Shown: piece after piece, positions 26,689-35,291 of the stretch | How the letters are laid out: each line of letters starts with the position of its first letter | Position numbering within the stretch: the first letter of the stretch is position 1 | Assembly: GCF_003590335.1 (NCBI RefSeq) | Contig: NZ_MIET01000011.1 | Coordinates: 62,001-126,000, forward strand | Reading direction: 5' to 3' | Length of the DNA stretch: 64,000 nucleotides | Origin: Pseudoalteromonas sp. MSK9-3 | GTDB lineage: Bacteria; Pseudomonadota; Gammaproteobacteria; Enterobacterales; Alteromonadaceae | The notes under the pieces: model-generated | The model's database searches: none | What the model saw: only the letters and a program-made list of their open reading frames with translations | Told to the model about the DNA's origin: nothing | Made by a program: the position numbers and the translations under genes

Positions 26689-27444
26689 TTAACCGGTCCT
26701 CAATGCCAATATTGCTGGAATATCAAAATCCTCAGAGTATCTTACAAAGTCTGGGTTCTTAGAATCAATGGCTAAGATCGACATCCTGTCTGCAAGCTCA
26801 TTTCCTTCAATACCCACATGACCATTAACATGGTAAATTTTTATAGCTGACGATAACGTTTGGTATAGCGAATAGGCACGCTTAATAAGGTCTAAGTTTT
26901 TAATTTCACCACTTGGTTTAACCCAACCTTTTTTCTCCCAACCTACAGCCCATTTAGTAATACAATCAATGGAATATTTAGAGTCACAATAAATCGCTAC
27001 CGACTGACCTTTAGATAAATATGCTTTAGCCAGGAGTAATGCTTGCATGAGACCTTGAAGTTCAGCCGTATTATTAGTGCCTTTTGGGTGATATAGCCCA
27101 TACCAAAGCGCACTCAGTTTATTATTTTCATATACCGCAACCCCAGTCCCCGCTTCACCGGGATTGGGCTCACAGCCCCCATCAGTGAACACTTTAATGT
27201 CAAATGGCATGTTTGCAATGTCTGACTGAGACAGCGGCACCTCCTTTTTCTTAGGTCCACTATGCGCTTTATCACTGCTATTTGACGTCTGCTGACCGCT
27301 AAATGCCTGTTCTGCCTCCGCTAAGCTCGGAAAAGACTTATATTTTGCCCCCGAGAAGCCGTCAACTTGAGCTTTACAGGCAAGCCATGTTGTAAATATT
27401 CCACTTTGATGCCCTTTCCAAACGACATAGTATTTTTTCGCCAA
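26689..27444 (-). CDS. RNase HI with N-terminal hybrid-binding (viroplasmin-like) domain
   Basis: 251 residues. Residues 1-50 (KKYYVVWKGHQSGIFTTWLACKAQVDGFSGAKYKSF) match the hybrid-binding domain of eukaryotic-type RNase H1. After a polar linker a catalytic RNase H domain begins near residue 82: FTDGGCEPNPGEAG, NTAELQGLMQALLL, YCDSKYSIDCI and GHVGIEGNELADRMS give the D-E-D-D metal set. It degrades RNA in RNA/DNA hybrids. This is a second-type enzyme compared with the short bacterial RnhA. It is a single gene. Confidence 0.92.
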   Translation of the reverse strand: MAKKYYVVWKGHQSGIFTTWLACKAQVDGFSGAKYKSFPSLAEAEQAFSGQQTSNSSDKAHSGPKKKEVPLSQSDIANMPFDIKVFTDGGCEPNPGEAGTGVAVYENNKLSALWYGLYHPKGTNNTAELQGLMQALLLAKAYLSKGQSVAIYCDSKYSIDCITKWAVGWEKKGWVKPSGEIKNLDLIKRAYSLYQTLSSAIKIYHVNGHVGIEGNELADRMSILAIDSKNPDFVRYSEDFDIPAILALRTG

Positions 27445-27588
27445 TGTTCTAATCTCTTTATACTTAATTGATAATACCGGGAGCCAGCATGTCCCTAGTA
27501 TATCTAGTTTTTACACAACCAACTCTAACAGTATAGAAACGGTCTATGTACTTGCCGTAAACGATGCGGTCTTATCGAACAAAAGCTG

Positions 27589-28227
27589 TCATATTTTATC
27601 CGAGATATCACCGTACACTGAGAGCATGACTACAACGCTGTTGCCAGACGCACCATAGTGTATGTAAGTTGACGCCCCTTTACTCCAAGGTGTTTCAGAT
27701 AATACAGCCGATACTTTAGTGCCTTGTACTGTCTTATCTTTGCCAGCAGCATTTATGGTAATCTTACACAACGATGTTCTACATTCAATCCGAGATACAT
27801 CGATGTCTGAATTTTTATCCGCAAAAAACGTTTTATAAATGTTGAATTCATAGTAATGAGCAAGCTCAGCATGAATTTCTTCCCTTTCGAACAACGCTTG
27901 CACTTGTGAAGCGCTGACTTCATTACTTACAACGCGGTTTACTGCCTTATTAGACAATCCCTTTGATTCAGATATCGTCTTAGGGTCAACATTCTGAACG
28001 CTGGGATCCGTTTCAAGTTTTGCAGGCTGACGGTCATCGTCTTTAACTGTATTCTTAGCGTAATGTTTATTATCTGATGCTATTTGAGCAGTATCTACCA
28101 GCTTACTATCAAGCGTTTCTGATACATTATCAACATCAGAATTACCTTCTATGCTATCGGCGATTTGCATATTTAAATAATAAAGTCCCCCTATAACACC
28201 CAACAATATCAACAGTATTTTCTTCAT
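27589..28227 (-). CDS. Membrane-anchored periplasmic protein of unknown function
   Basis: 212 residues from the ATG at 28227, which begins a hydrophobic anchor (MKKILLILLGVIGGLYYLNM). A Ser/Asp-rich linker to about residue 115 is followed by a small folded domain with the pattern SRIECRTSLCKITIN, where two cysteines may form a disulfide. This domain type recurs in uncharacterised proteobacterial proteins. I cannot assign a function. It is a single gene between RNase H and hutU. Confidence 0.7.
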   Translation of the reverse strand: MKKILLILLGVIGGLYYLNMQIADSIEGNSDVDNVSETLDSKLVDTAQIASDNKHYAKNTVKDDDRQPAKLETDPSVQNVDPKTISESKGLSNKAVNRVVSNEVSASQVQALFEREEIHAELAHYYEFNIYKTFFADKNSDIDVSRIECRTSLCKITINAAGKDKTVQGTKVSAVLSETPWSKGASTYIHYGASGNSVVVMLSVYGDISDKI

Positions 28228-28254
28228 AATGCTCGTATTCCAATTGCGCAACAC

Positions 28255-28586
28255 ATCCTGTTGTCACAACTCTTTTGTCAATTTTCACGAGCACTCTATT
28301 TAATAATAAAAAGAAAGTAAACTACTGATTTAATTTATTAAATAATGGCTAGTACTTAAGAGAAGCTTGTTGACGAGAAATACCAAAAGCCAACAATGAT
28401 TGCATAAGGGAGTTGCGTGTATTTTATAGGGAGTGACCGAAGAACAAACCACGTAGACCGGTAATTTTTATTTAATTGTAGATAGTGAAGCGCAGTAAAC
28501 CCCAAATTTATCTTGTGAACATATCGCTGTAAACCAACTCGACAGCGACTCGCAATAGAGTCACTGTCGAAATAACGATAACTTAA
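28255..28586. other. Gene-free spacer with a hairpin after hutU
   Basis: No gene is seen. TCGACAGCGACTC (28539-28551) pairs with 28558-28570 with one mismatch (G-T on the minus strand), 17 bases past the hutU stop. No strong T-run follows. It may terminate or stabilise the hut transcript. The rest is featureless AT-rich DNA. Confidence 0.45.
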
Positions 28587-30587
28587 TTAGAACGATAGGC
28601 TGTCTAACAGCTCATCATCAACTCGATTTGCCAGCGTCACTTTTAATTTAGGTGTACGTGCCATTTCTCGTTTAATCGCAAAGTCAGCTTCATCATTACG
28701 TGCCCAACTACGTCGTGCAATACCATTATTAACATCAAAGAGTAACATTGATTTCAAACGACGTTCTGCAGCGGGTGTGCCATCTAACAGCATGCCAAAG
28801 CCGCCATTGGTGACTTCACCCCAACCAACCCCGCCGCCATTATGGATTGACACCCATGTTGCGCCCCTAAAACTATCACCGATAACATTGTGAATTGCCA
28901 TATCAGCAGTAAAACGGCTACCATCATAAATGTTTGAGGTTTCTCTAAATGGTGAATCTGTACCACTTACATCATGGTGGTCACGCCCTAAGACCACAGG
29001 CCCTATCTCACCACGGTTAATGGCATCATTAAAAGCTTTCGCAATTTCTATGCGGCCCTGTGCATCTGCATACAAAATCCGCGCTTGAGAACCGACCACC
29101 AACTTATTCTGTTTGGCATTGTTGATCCAAGTGATGTTATCTTGCATTTGCTGTTGAATTTCTTCTGGCGACTCTTCCATAAGTTTATTCAACACATTAG
29201 CTGCAATTGTATCTGTTTTGTCTAAATCTTCTGGTTTCCCAGACGCGCATACCCAGCGGAATGGTCCAAAACCATAGTCAAAACACATCGGTCCTAAAAT
29301 ATCTTGCACGTAGGATGGGTATTTAAAGTCTATGCCATTATCAGCCATCACCTCTCCGCCAGCACGAGAAGATTCGAGTAAAAATGCATTGCCATAATCA
29401 AAAAAGTAAGTTCCTTTTGCTGTATGTTTATTCACAATATCAGCATGGCGCTTAAGCGTCGCTTGAACTTTATTTTTAAATACCTCAGGCTCTTCTCTGA
29501 TCAAACGATTTGCTTCATCATAGCTAATATCTGTAGGGTAATAACCACCTGACCACGGGTTATGTAATGAAGTTTGGTCTGATCCTAAATGCACAAAAAT
29601 ATCGTGTTCATAAAACGCTTCCCATACATCAACAACATTGCCAATGTAAGCAATAGACACGACCTCCTCATTGGCTTGCGCTACTTTTAAACGCGCAATT
29701 AGCTCGTCCATATTATCAATAAGCTCATCAACCCACCCTTGTTGATGCCGCTTAGTCGCCGCTTTTGGGTTTACCTCTGCACATACCGTAATACATTTTG
29801 CAATGTTACCTGCTTTAGGCTGTGCACCACTCATGCCCCCAAGTCCTGCGGTTAGGAATATCTTACCTTGTGAGGTCTCTCCCTTGTTCAATACTTTGCG
29901 AAACGCATTCATCACTGTAATTGTCGTGCCATGTACAATGCCCTGTGGGCCAATATACATAAATGAACCGGCGGTCATTTGCCCATACTGTGTCACACCC
30001 AAGGCGTTAAACTTTTCCCAATCATCCGGCTTAGAATAATTAGGGATCATCATACCATTGGTCACTACAACGCGCGGGGCATCTTCAGACGATGGAAACA
30101 GACCCATAGGGTGGCCTGAATAGATATGCAGTGTTTGATCACTTTGCATTTCACTTAAATACTTCATTGCCAGTAAATATTGCGCCCAGTTTTGAAAAAC
30201 AGCGCCATTACCACCGTAAGTGATTAACTCTTCAGGGTGCTGGGCAACCGCCGGATCTAAGTTATTATCAACCATTAGCATGATTGCAGCTGCTTGCTCA
30301 CACTGTGCTGGATAATCCCCAACTGAACGGGCCTTAAGGTCGTAATTAGGCTTAAAGCGATACATGTAAATGCGGCCAAAGTCTTTAAGCTCTTGAGCGA
30401 ATTCATGAGCTAACTCTTTATGCCACTCTTTGGGGAAGTAGCGCAGCGCATTTCTTACTGCTAATTGCTTTTCATCAGCACTCAAAATATCTTTACGTTT
30501 TGGCGCTCTGTTCGCATCACTTGGATACGGCTTTAGCGGCGGAAGCTCTGATGGAATGCCTTGTTTAATTAATTCTTGAAAATTCAT
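28587..30587 (-). CDS. hutU: Urocanate hydratase, long form
   Basis: 666 residues, about 110 longer than the 555-residue enzyme of pseudomonads and enterobacteria and near the size of vertebrate and Bacteroidetes forms. Family blocks are clear: YGGNGAVFQNWAQYLL, FMYIGPQGIVHGTTIT, GGMSGAQPKAG (NAD binding), CASGKPEDLDKTD, GRDHHDVSGTDSPFRET and NGGGVGWGEV. It adds water to urocanate in histidine breakdown. It follows hutH by 11 bases in one operon. hutI and hutG are not in this window. Confidence 0.95.
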   Translation of the reverse strand: MNFQELIKQGIPSELPPLKPYPSDANRAPKRKDILSADEKQLAVRNALRYFPKEWHKELAHEFAQELKDFGRIYMYRFKPNYDLKARSVGDYPAQCEQAAAIMLMVDNNLDPAVAQHPEELITYGGNGAVFQNWAQYLLAMKYLSEMQSDQTLHIYSGHPMGLFPSSEDAPRVVVTNGMMIPNYSKPDDWEKFNALGVTQYGQMTAGSFMYIGPQGIVHGTTITVMNAFRKVLNKGETSQGKIFLTAGLGGMSGAQPKAGNIAKCITVCAEVNPKAATKRHQQGWVDELIDNMDELIARLKVAQANEEVVSIAYIGNVVDVWEAFYEHDIFVHLGSDQTSLHNPWSGGYYPTDISYDEANRLIREEPEVFKNKVQATLKRHADIVNKHTAKGTYFFDYGNAFLLESSRAGGEVMADNGIDFKYPSYVQDILGPMCFDYGFGPFRWVCASGKPEDLDKTDTIAANVLNKLMEESPEEIQQQMQDNITWINNAKQNKLVVGSQARILYADAQGRIEIAKAFNDAINRGEIGPVVLGRDHHDVSGTDSPFRETSNIYDGSRFTADMAIHNVIGDSFRGATWVSIHNGGGVGWGEVTNGGFGMLLDGTPAAERRLKSMLLFDVNNGIARRSWARNDEADFAIKREMARTPKLKVTLANRVDDELLDSLSF

Positions 30588-30598
30588 CGCTATCCCTC

Positions 30599-32092
30599 TT
30601 AATTTACAGTAAATGCTTGTGTTTTAACTAAGGTGATCATGGCATCAATATCAGGTTTAAGTAATCTGTCTTCTTCTAATTTTGCCACTTTTTCTCGGAT
30701 CACTTTTAGGTTTTGCTCAATTATGTCTGAACATTTATTCGGCCGTCTAAATTCAATTGCTTGTGCTGCATACATCAATTCTATCGCAAATATTTTTTCG
30801 ATATTGCCTAGTATTTGATTAAGTTTGCGCCCAGAAATACTACCCATTGAAACATGGTCTTCCTGACCCATTGAAGTAGGAACGCTATCGGCAGATGGCG
30901 GGAAGCACAGAGACTTATTCTCAGTAACAAGTGCAGCTGTGGCATACTGTGGGATCATCATGCCTGAATTTAACCCACCTGAGCTAGTTAATAACCTAGG
31001 TAATCCATGTAACCCCTCTAGTAACAAATAACAGCGTCTATCTGAAATATTACCTAATTCTGACGCCGCAATTGACGCATAATCGAGCACCATAGCCAGC
31101 GGTTGACCATGAAAACCACCTCCAGAAATTGCTTCTTCGGCGCTAACAACGATTGGGTTATCTGTCACTGAGTTCATTTCTATCTCAGCCATTTCTTTTA
31201 AATGATAATACGCATTGCGTGATGCGCCATGTACCTGCGGAATACAGCGCAGCGAATAAGGGTCTTGAACACGGTCACACCCTTGATGGGCGGCCATGTT
31301 TTCTGATCCGTTGAAAAAGCGACGCATCCTCTTAGCCACTTCAACGTTGCCCACAAATGCACGGATCTCATGTAGTTCAGCTCTAAATGGTGACTCACTG
31401 CCCTGCATACCTTCAATACTCATTGCACCGGTTATATCGGCTAAGTCCAGCAAATAACGCATTTTCGTTAATGCAGTGATCGCGTGAGACAAAATAAATT
31501 GCGTACCATTAATCAGTGCAAGCCCTTCTTTGGCGTGCAACTCTAATGGCGCTAAACCATGTTCACGCAACAACGGAGCTGCGGGGACTACTTCGCCATT
31601 TTGCCAAAGTTCGCCCTCACCTATTAAAGGTAAAAACAGATGAGACAAAGGAGCTAAATCACCTGATGCGCCAACTGAACCTTGCTCCGGCACCACAGGG
31701 ATAAGGTCTAAATCAATAAATGCCAACATTCTTTGAATAACGTCAAGACGGATCCCTGAAAACCCCTGACTCAGGGCATGGACTTTAGTAATGAGCATTA
31801 ATTTTGAAATAGGTTTAGCAATTGGTTCACCCACACCAACCGCGTGCGTGATCAAAAGGTTCTTTTGGAGTAAATGTGTTTCTTCAGGAGATATTTGCGT
31901 ATCGCATAGAGGCCCAAAACCCGTATTAATACCATAAATAGCTTTATCTGAGCTCGCCATTTTATCAACATTTTGGCGACTTTTATTTACTTTATCTAAG
32001 GCTTCTTGACACAAATGAGCTTTTACACTGCCATCGGCAATGGCATTCACCATGTTAACATCTAGGCGATCTACACCATACTTAAACATCAT
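30599..32092 (-). CDS. hutH: Histidine ammonia-lyase
   Basis: 497 residues from the ATG at 32092, preferred because GGAG lies 6 bases upstream; an in-frame ATG at 32104 would overlap that site. The MIO prosthetic group forms from Ala-Ser-Gly in GSVGASGDLAPLSHL. Other family blocks are YGINTGFGPLCD, NGTQFI and SVTDNPIV. It converts histidine to urocanate and ammonia. It is first in the hutHU pair and divergent from a LysR regulator. Confidence 0.96.
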   Translation of the reverse strand: MMFKYGVDRLDVNMVNAIADGSVKAHLCQEALDKVNKSRQNVDKMASSDKAIYGINTGFGPLCDTQISPEETHLLQKNLLITHAVGVGEPIAKPISKLMLITKVHALSQGFSGIRLDVIQRMLAFIDLDLIPVVPEQGSVGASGDLAPLSHLFLPLIGEGELWQNGEVVPAAPLLREHGLAPLELHAKEGLALINGTQFILSHAITALTKMRYLLDLADITGAMSIEGMQGSESPFRAELHEIRAFVGNVEVAKRMRRFFNGSENMAAHQGCDRVQDPYSLRCIPQVHGASRNAYYHLKEMAEIEMNSVTDNPIVVSAEEAISGGGFHGQPLAMVLDYASIAASELGNISDRRCYLLLEGLHGLPRLLTSSGGLNSGMMIPQYATAALVTENKSLCFPPSADSVPTSMGQEDHVSMGSISGRKLNQILGNIEKIFAIELMYAAQAIEFRRPNKCSDIIEQNLKVIREKVAKLEEDRLLKPDIDAMITLVKTQAFTVN

Positions 32093-32228
32093 TTTATTCT
32101 CCATATATCAACTTCTTGCGCACATATACGCTTATATTTTTACTATGCTAACTTGCGATTGATGTTTCATAAATGCATAATAATCGACATTCATTCCGAT
32201 TTTATCGAACTTAATAAAGACGAGTGCC

Positions 32229-33119
32229 ATGCAAGTTCATGATGTTGATCTAAGACTCTTAAGAATTTTTGTTGCTATCGTAGAGTGTGGCGGCTTATCT
32301 GCGGCAGAGTCACGTTTAAATATCGGGCGCTCAACCATTAGCTCCCACCTATCTGATCTGGAAGTCAGGCTCGGTATTAAACTCTGCAAACGCGGCCGAA
32401 GCGGCTTCGAACTCACCGAGTCTGGGCGAATTACTTATCAAGCGTCATTGGAGCTACTCCAGCAATGTGAGGCCTTCACTACCACCATAGCCAGTTCGAA
32501 AAATGAACTATCTGGGCGTGTCACTATCGCAATAATAGATACAATGGTGAGTGATCCTAGGTGTGGCGTTGCTCGTGCCATTTCAGCACTCAAAGCGAAA
32601 AGTGACAAACTTCAATTTGATATAAACGTCTGTGAGGCACGCGAAGTTGAAACATCCGTGATCAATGGCCGGTCATTAATAGGGCTTGGCGTAAGCCGTC
32701 ATCATATTCGTGGACTGGATTACTACCCGCTGCATAACGAGAATAACTATTTATATTGTGCGGCCGGTCATCCATTATTTAATTGTCACGAAACTGCGAT
32801 CGAACAACTCCTCAGCGACGCTGAAGTCATTACCAGCAACTATATGCGAGATAAAGAAACGCGTAATGACGGCCTTAATTATCAAAACAGTGCGATTGCC
32901 TATCATGATGAAGGCATTGCACACTTAATATTATCCGGTGAGTTTATCGGTTACTTACCCGAGCACTACGCAAGCTACTGGGTCGATAAAGGCCTATTTA
33001 AACCTATTTTACCCAACAAGTACTTTTACCAAATACCCGTTGCGCTTATAACCTCAAAGAACAGTATAAGTTCCCCACTGGCAACAGCACTAATTGACGA
33101 AATTAAACGCTGCCACTGA
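32229..33119 (+). CDS. LysR-family transcriptional regulator, candidate hut regulator
   Basis: 296 residues. The N-terminal winged helix is typical: LRLLRIFVAIVECGGLSAAESRLNIGRSTISSHLSDLEVRLGIKLCKRG, followed by a substrate-binding domain. It is divergent from hutH with a 136-base shared region, the usual LysR layout. Most bacteria use HutC (GntR) for hut, so a LysR partner here is of interest. The effector is not readable. Confidence 0.88.
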   Translation: MQVHDVDLRLLRIFVAIVECGGLSAAESRLNIGRSTISSHLSDLEVRLGIKLCKRGRSGFELTESGRITYQASLELLQQCEAFTTTIASSKNELSGRVTIAIIDTMVSDPRCGVARAISALKAKSDKLQFDINVCEAREVETSVINGRSLIGLGVSRHHIRGLDYYPLHNENNYLYCAAGHPLFNCHETAIEQLLSDAEVITSNYMRDKETRNDGLNYQNSAIAYHDEGIAHLILSGEFIGYLPEHYASYWVDKGLFKPILPNKYFYQIPVALITSKNSISSPLATALIDEIKRCH

Positions 33120-33130
33120 TTTGGCTATTA

Positions 33131-33367
33131 TTACGAGGTTTTATTCCAGCTAATAAAACCTCTTACATTTATGAGAAAAAATGCAAAATTACCAAGCGCC
33201 ATCCCCATACTCGACATAAAAAATATACCTAAAACAATCCAGATAATATTTGATGCGGCAAACACGATAAATCCCAGCTTTTGCTTGTTACCTAATAAAT
33301 AAGCTGCATACAAACTCAGCGCCATTGCGAACCAATCTACTCCATAGTGTGCGAATATACTGCTCAT
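33131..33367 (-). CDS. Small three-helix membrane protein
   Basis: 78 residues with about three membrane helices (WFAMALSLYAAYLLG, LGFIVFAASNIIWIVLGIFF, GMALGNFAFFLINVRGFISW). The ending LINVRGFISW recalls the last part of PnuC/YgjV-like proteins, but it is too short to be a transporter of that type on its own. It is convergent with the LysR gene, 11 bases apart. Function unknown. Confidence 0.65.
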   Translation of the reverse strand: MSSIFAHYGVDWFAMALSLYAAYLLGNKQKLGFIVFAASNIIWIVLGIFFMSSMGMALGNFAFFLINVRGFISWNKTS

Positions 33368-33425
33368 TTATACTCTCTTTTATTTTAATAAATAGCGCGT
33401 CACTGACGTTTTAAGTGCCACACTC

Positions 33426-34508
33426 TCATCGTTGCAATACTGACAGCACTTCAACCTTATTAGACGTACCGGTCGCACCCGCTTTCACTGCGCCACCCAA
33501 AATATACACTTCGTTATTAACTGTCACAGCGCCCAACCCATGAAGTGTAGAGCCCATTTTAACTGACTCTGTGACCCATACATCTTGGTTTACGTCGTAA
33601 CGCCATACATCATCAAACGTGCGAGTTTTCATGGTTTTTTTATTTTCTTTATCATAAACATAGGTATATTCTTCACCACCAAATACATAAATGCGCTTGT
33701 TAATTACGGCAGCCGCTAACCCAGCGCTTGCCTGTGGCATAGACGCTAATTTCACCCAGCTATCTGACGAGGCATCGTACTTATGCAGTGTTGCCAAGTT
33801 TTTATAGTCGAGTGCATTAATGCGCCCGCCCATCACGTACCATTCATTATCAAGGGTAACAGACGCCGCAGAGTTGCTTGCCAGTGGTAAAGGAGCGGCT
33901 GACTCCCACTTTTTATTTCTCAACACCCAGTGTTTATCTGTGTCAACCAGCTGCCCATCAACCAACGTTCTTCCACCAGCAACGTGTACTTCATCATTAA
34001 CCACACCATAAACAGACTCTCCTTGTGGGATCGGTAAATCTGGCCCTCGTCGCCATTTGAGACTGTCTTCCTGATATATATACACTGAATTTTTTACCAT
34101 CCACGCGTTTTCCTTGGATGCATCGAACCCGCCTATGGCGTATAACATGTTATTGTTGCTCACCAAGCCTAAGTGATGGCGCGGCTCTGGCAGGTTAGGT
34201 CCAAGGAGCCACTCTTTAGTCATGTCATCATAGATATAGGTTTTTTCTGACGCTGCTAGATGCGCTAACGTCGCTTGAGCAGGTTTTACTTTTTCAAACG
34301 CACCCGCGATAAATATACGACCTTTAAATTCAGCTGGATAAACTTCTTGTAATGCCACTGGCAGAGGCTTTACTGAGCGCCAATTCATGCCTGTCTCAAG
34401 TTTGGTCGTTAACTTTTCACTGCTGTTTGAAGCTGCCTGTTTGCTTACTACCGTCATTATTCCTAATAACAAGTAAAAGATTACGCCTATTACGTTCCAT
34501 TTTAACAT
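33426..34508 (-). CDS. Secreted kelch-repeat protein
   Basis: 360 residues. After an N-terminal hydrophobic segment (signal or anchor) there are about six kelch units with paired GG motifs (LYAIGGFD, VHVAGGRT, WYVMGGRI, IYVFGGEE, VYILGGAV), predicting a beta-propeller in the periplasm or outside. NanM sialate mutarotase has this fold, but I see nothing that fixes the ligand. It is a single gene, divergent from the riboswitch unit. Confidence 0.82.
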   Translation of the reverse strand: MLKWNVIGVIFYLLLGIMTVVSKQAASNSSEKLTTKLETGMNWRSVKPLPVALQEVYPAEFKGRIFIAGAFEKVKPAQATLAHLAASEKTYIYDDMTKEWLLGPNLPEPRHHLGLVSNNNMLYAIGGFDASKENAWMVKNSVYIYQEDSLKWRRGPDLPIPQGESVYGVVNDEVHVAGGRTLVDGQLVDTDKHWVLRNKKWESAAPLPLASNSAASVTLDNEWYVMGGRINALDYKNLATLHKYDASSDSWVKLASMPQASAGLAAAVINKRIYVFGGEEYTYVYDKENKKTMKTRTFDDVWRYDVNQDVWVTESVKMGSTLHGLGAVTVNNEVYILGGAVKAGATGTSNKVEVLSVLQR

Positions 34509-34904
34509 TTAACTATCCCTAAAAAAGCCATACATCATGCAATAATGATAATTCGCAAAGACGACCCTGATCAACCAGCTCGCGGCTATATTAAGAAAAT
34601 ATTCACGTCTAAAAATAAATAATAGTATGAATAACAATGACTTTTAATGTCTATGTTTTTAACTATTGGTAATTCATACGGCTATTTCATGCTTTGAACA
34701 GTCATAAATTCAGTAAAAACACACAGAAAAATTCAAAGTACATAAATATTCATGATGCTGTCTTATCGCTGAGTAAGCAATAATGATTGTGGTAGATAAA
34801 TAACTAAATTGAGCCTACTCACAATCATTTAGAGCTTATACGTAAATTTATCATTGTAAAAATTGGAACCTTCCTATAAAGTGCTCGCCACACATGAAAC
34901 CATG
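34509..34904. other. Spacer between the kelch gene and the riboswitch
   Basis: About 400 AT-rich bases without a gene. It should hold the divergent promoters of the kelch gene and of the riboswitch transcript. No clear operator stands out. Confidence 0.4.
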
Positions 34905-34907
34905 TGT

Positions 34908-34998
34908 TGTAGTCACTGGCAAACTAAACGAAAGTTTAGGACGCAAAGCCACCGGTCTAAAGAACTTATTGTTCCACGACAGCGGGGTTGCTTCACTT
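34908..34998 (+). ncRNA. Cyclic-di-GMP-I (GEMM) riboswitch
   Basis: The conserved GEMM core is present in order: GGCAAAC (34918), a CTAAAC-GAAA-GTTTAG hairpin with its GNRA loop, GGACGCAAAGCC (34939-34950), ACCGGTCTAAAG, a variable arm, and AGCGGGGTTGCTTCA near the 3' end. This is the family-defining pattern of the c-di-GMP-I aptamer. It lies about 75 bases before a 61-codon ORF and about 290 bases before the beta-helix protein gene, both on the same strand. Whether c-di-GMP turns them on or off is not clear; a stem TTCAC/GTGAA just downstream might be part of the switch. Confidence 0.9.
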
Positions 34999-35072
34999 TA
35001 TGGAATAGGTGAATTTCGATACGGAATATTTCGCCAGTATCTGCCTAAACTTTACTTTATAAAAGGTACGAT

Positions 35073-35258
35073 ATGAAAATGAATTTAGCCCCTTATAAAA
35101 AGTACGCCATCATTAATATGGCGCTTATTTTTGCATGGTTTATCTCACTCTCAAGTTCTGGAATTACGGTGTCTAAATCAGACCCTAATTGCGGTTTTAT
35201 TAGCGAAGCAAAAAGCATGGATATTTGCTACAAATTACACGGCAAAACACGTAACTAG
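35073..35258 (+). CDS. Small membrane or secreted peptide downstream of the c-di-GMP riboswitch
   Basis: 61 residues with a start ATG behind AAAGG. One hydrophobic segment (YAIINMALIFAWFISLSSSG) is followed by a short hydrophilic tail with two cysteines (DPNCGFISEAKSMDICYK). It lies between the riboswitch and the secreted beta-helix gene, 33 bases before the latter. No family is recognised. Position and ribosome site support it as real. Confidence 0.6.
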   Translation: MKMNLAPYKKYAIINMALIFAWFISLSSSGITVSKSDPNCGFISEAKSMDICYKLHGKTRN

Positions 35259-35291
35259 CTTTCCAAACCCCCAAACTGATTAGAGTGATAT

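Noticed and set aside
34894-35076. 60-codon plus-strand frame beginning at 34894
   Set aside because: It runs through the c-di-GMP riboswitch core; the conserved RNA structure explains the sequence better than coding does.
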